9,033 nucleotides of DNA from Bradyrhizobium sp. (GTDB lineage: Bacteria; Pseudomonadota; Alphaproteobacteria; Rhizobiales; Xanthobacteraceae). The stretch covers positions 1 through 9,033 of the forward strand of contig JAQGKJ010000209.1 of the NCBI GenBank assembly GCA_028290165.1, in the 5' to 3' direction. A program made the position numbers and the translations under genes. This document shows positions 7,578-9,033 of this stretch, piece by piece (the stretch's first letter is position 1; each line of letters starts with the position of its first letter). The notes beneath the pieces are model-generated. The model had not been told where the DNA came from. It made no database searches and worked only from the letters and a program-made list of their open reading frames with translations.

Positions 7578-8204
7578 ATGCCCTTTCATCGTTCAACGCT
7601 AACGCGCCCGCTCGTCGCAGCGGCGATAGTGGTAGCCTCTTCCCTCTACGCGATCGCCCAGCAGCCGCCCACGCCGTCGCGGGTTCGTGGTACCATCGAG
7701 GCCGTTAACGGCGATGTGCTCTCAGTCAAGGCGCGCAGCGGCGAGGATTACAAGCTGCATATGGCCGGCGACATGCGGGTGGCAGGAATTGTCAAGATCT
7801 CGCTGTCCGACATCAAGGTCGGCTCCTTCATCGGCACCACCACGGTGCCGGGACCCGATGGCGGCAACAATGCGATCGAGGTCCACGTATTCCCGGAAGA
7901 CATGCGCGGCACCGGGGAGGGATCGCGGCCCTTCGATCTGCGCCCGAACTCCACCATGACCAACGCGACGGTGGCGGAGACCGTCGCCGGCAATGACGGT
8001 CACACCCTGATGATCAAATACAAGGACGGCGAGAAGAAAGTCGTGGTTTCGCCGGATACGCCGGTTGTGACCTATGTGCCCGCCGACAAATCCGAGTTGA
8101 AGGCCGGCGCCAAGGTGATCGCCTTCTTCAAAAAGCTGCCGGATGGTTCGTTCGAAGCCAACCGGATCAGCGTCGGCCTCAACGGGCTGACGCCGCCGAT
8201 GTGA
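7578..8204 (+). CDS. Secreted protein of unknown function, tandem paralogue 1
   Basis: The 208-residue protein starts with a basic then hydrophobic signal peptide (about residues 1-27, ending LYAIA before QQPPTP), so it is probably periplasmic. After it comes a beta-rich repeat-like segment, RVRGTIEAVNGDVLSVKARS, similar in style to DUF5666 or OB-like domains (GTIEAV-x-G-x-LxVK); this is an impression, not a proven family call. A conserved centre follows: RPNSTMTNATVAETVAG (122-138) and KYKDGEKKVVV (147-157), then DKSELKAGAKVI and a C-terminal VGLNGLTPPM. The second GTxxxVxG-like unit suggests two related beta domains. No cysteine, catalytic motif or lipobox is visible. It begins 60 bases after aroE, so co-transcription with aroE is possible. 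I cannot name its function. Confidence 0.8.
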   Translation: MPFHRSTLTRPLVAAAIVVASSLYAIAQQPPTPSRVRGTIEAVNGDVLSVKARSGEDYKLHMAGDMRVAGIVKISLSDIKVGSFIGTTTVPGPDGGNNAIEVHVFPEDMRGTGEGSRPFDLRPNSTMTNATVAETVAGNDGHTLMIKYKDGEKKVVVSPDTPVVTYVPADKSELKAGAKVIAFFKKLPDGSFEANRISVGLNGLTPPM

Positions 8205-8227
8205 ATTCTCTCCGCCCCGCCGGCTCG

Positions 8228-8264
8228 CGCAACCCGGAATAGCCTCGGGGTTGCGGGATTTTCT
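8228..8264 (+). terminator. Hairpin with T-tract between the tandem paralogues
   Basis: CGCAACCC (8228-8235) and GGGTTGCG (8248-8255) are perfect 8-bp arms around a 12-base loop, followed by GGATTTTCT. It is 24 bases after the stop of the first paralogue. The stem and T-tract fit an intrinsic terminator of moderate strength, implying that the second copy has at least some expression of its own. Confidence 0.6.
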
Positions 8265-8294
8265 CAGCTGAAGAGGCCTTGGGAGGAGAAAACC

Positions 8295-8924
8295 ATGCCG
8301 AAAATCTCGTCGTTGCCGCTGCGTGCGCTGATGGCTTCGCTGACCGTTATCTCCGTGCTCGGATCGGTGGCCTGGGCCCAGCAGCCGCCGGCGGTCCGTA
8401 TTCGCGGCACCATCGAGGCCGTCGATGGTCCCCTGCTGAGCGTGAAATCGCGCGAGGGGACCGACATGAAGGTGCGCGTGACCGACAATGCGGCCGTATT
8501 CGGCGTCGCCAAGACCGCCCTGTCGGAAATCAAGCAGGGCTCCTATATCGGCGTCTCCGCGATGCCCGAGCCCGACGGCACCCAGAAGGCATTCGCCGTG
8601 CATATATTCCCCGAGAACCAGCGCGGCGCGGCCGAAGGATTCCGGCCCTGGGATGCCCGGCCGAACTCAACCATGACCAACGCCACCGTCGCCGAGACGG
8701 TCGCAGGCACCGACGGCCAGAACATCCTGGTCAAGTACAAGGACGGCGAAAAGAAAGTCGTGGTGCCGCCGGAGACGCCGATCGTCACCTTCGTTGCCGG
8801 CGACAAGTCCGAACTGAAGCCGGGCGCCAAGATCATCATCTTCGCCGCCACCAGGAAAGAGGACGGCGCGCTGGAAGCTGCCCGCGTCAACGTCGGCCGC
8901 GACGGGATTACGCCGCCGATGTGA
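8295..8924 (+). CDS. Secreted protein of unknown function, tandem paralogue 2
   Basis: The 209-residue protein is a paralogue of the gene at 7578. It has a signal peptide (about 1-28, ending VAWA before QQPP), the segment RIRGTIEAVDGPLLSVKSRE, and aligns without gaps with its neighbour through the centre: RPNSTMTNATVAETVAG again at 122-138 and KYKDGEKKVVV again at 147-157. Then come DKSELKPGAKII and VGRDGITPPM. By eye around 60% of residues are identical, with the C-terminal half more conserved than the N-terminal half. It has a strong Shine-Dalgarno (GGGAGGAG, 8281-8288) six bases before the ATG. The family is one I associate with Bradyrhizobium and relatives but cannot assign to a characterised function; periplasmic location is inferred from the signal peptide. 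Confidence 0.85.
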   Translation: MPKISSLPLRALMASLTVISVLGSVAWAQQPPAVRIRGTIEAVDGPLLSVKSREGTDMKVRVTDNAAVFGVAKTALSEIKQGSYIGVSAMPEPDGTQKAFAVHIFPENQRGAAEGFRPWDARPNSTMTNATVAETVAGTDGQNILVKYKDGEKKVVVPPETPIVTFVAGDKSELKPGAKIIIFAATRKEDGALEAARVNVGRDGITPPM

Positions 8925-8944
8925 CGCGAAGCGAAATATCTCAA

Positions 8945-9033
8945 CGTCGTCCCTGCGAACGCAGGGACCCATAACCACAGGTGCTTGTGGTTGCGTCGGT
9001 TGTCGCTCCAGCCGTGCCCGATCGATCCGCCTG
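8945..9033. repeat. Palindromic intergenic repeat, running off the window
   Basis: GTCCCTGCGAACGCAGGGAC (8949-8968) is a perfect hairpin with 9-bp arms and an AA loop, followed by CCATAACCACAGG. A second hairpin AACCACA/TGTGGTT (8973-8979 and 8986-8992) comes next. The block CCTGCGAACGCAGGGACCCATAACCACAGG is a repeat I recognise from Bradyrhizobium and related genomes. Lying about 20 bases after a stop codon, the first hairpin may also end transcription, though no T-run follows. How far the element extends beyond 9033 is not visible. Confidence 0.75.

Noticed and set aside
7722..8603. Minus-strand frame of 293 codons spanning the tandem paralogues
   Set aside because: It mirrors two plus-strand genes with signal peptides, good ribosome binding sites and conserved protein sequence; its own translation is His/Arg/Gly-rich and unlike known proteins.

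Overview
This is a GC-rich chromosomal window whose proteins and intergenic repeats look like Bradyrhizobium or a close relative (Nitrobacteraceae, Alphaproteobacteria). The evidence is two DUF992 exported proteins, a class-I aspartate aminotransferase of the 400-residue rhizobial type, and several families of palindromic repeats of the kind scattered through Bradyrhizobium genomes. The assignment is by recognition only; no search was run. No tRNA, rRNA, CRISPR array, transposase or prophage gene was seen.

Layout. Positions 1-129 hold the first 43 codons of a glutathione S-transferase on the minus strand. Its upstream region carries a three-copy 14-bp tandem repeat and then about 600 bp with no convincing gene. 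From 778 on, every gene is on the plus strand: aspartate aminotransferase (778-1980); a DUF992 secreted protein with a His/Arg-rich tail (2118-2633) closed by a strong intrinsic terminator (2654-2685); a palindromic repeat element; a second DUF992 protein (2952-3437); an elongation factor G-like protein (3593-5641); a second copy of the same repeat element, inverted; a DUF1275 membrane-protein gene broken by a frameshift (5961-6601); a short palindromic repeat; shikimate dehydrogenase aroE (6678-7517); two tandem paralogous secreted proteins of unknown function (7578-8204 and 8295-8924); and another palindromic repeat running to the window end.

How the genes relate. Most look like single transcription units separated by hairpins or repeats rather than one operon. 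Two enzymes touch aromatic amino acid supply: AroE makes shikimate, and rhizobial-type aspartate aminotransferases can in some lineages also transaminate prephenate. The two pairs of small exported proteins (DUF992 x2; the RPNSTMTNATVAETVAG family x2) each look like local duplications. The most notable gene is the EF-G-like factor: its ribosome-facing domain IV motifs are intact, while the residues of the GTPase centre that normally coordinate Mg2+ and activate water are replaced. I see no evidence for a new multi-gene system.
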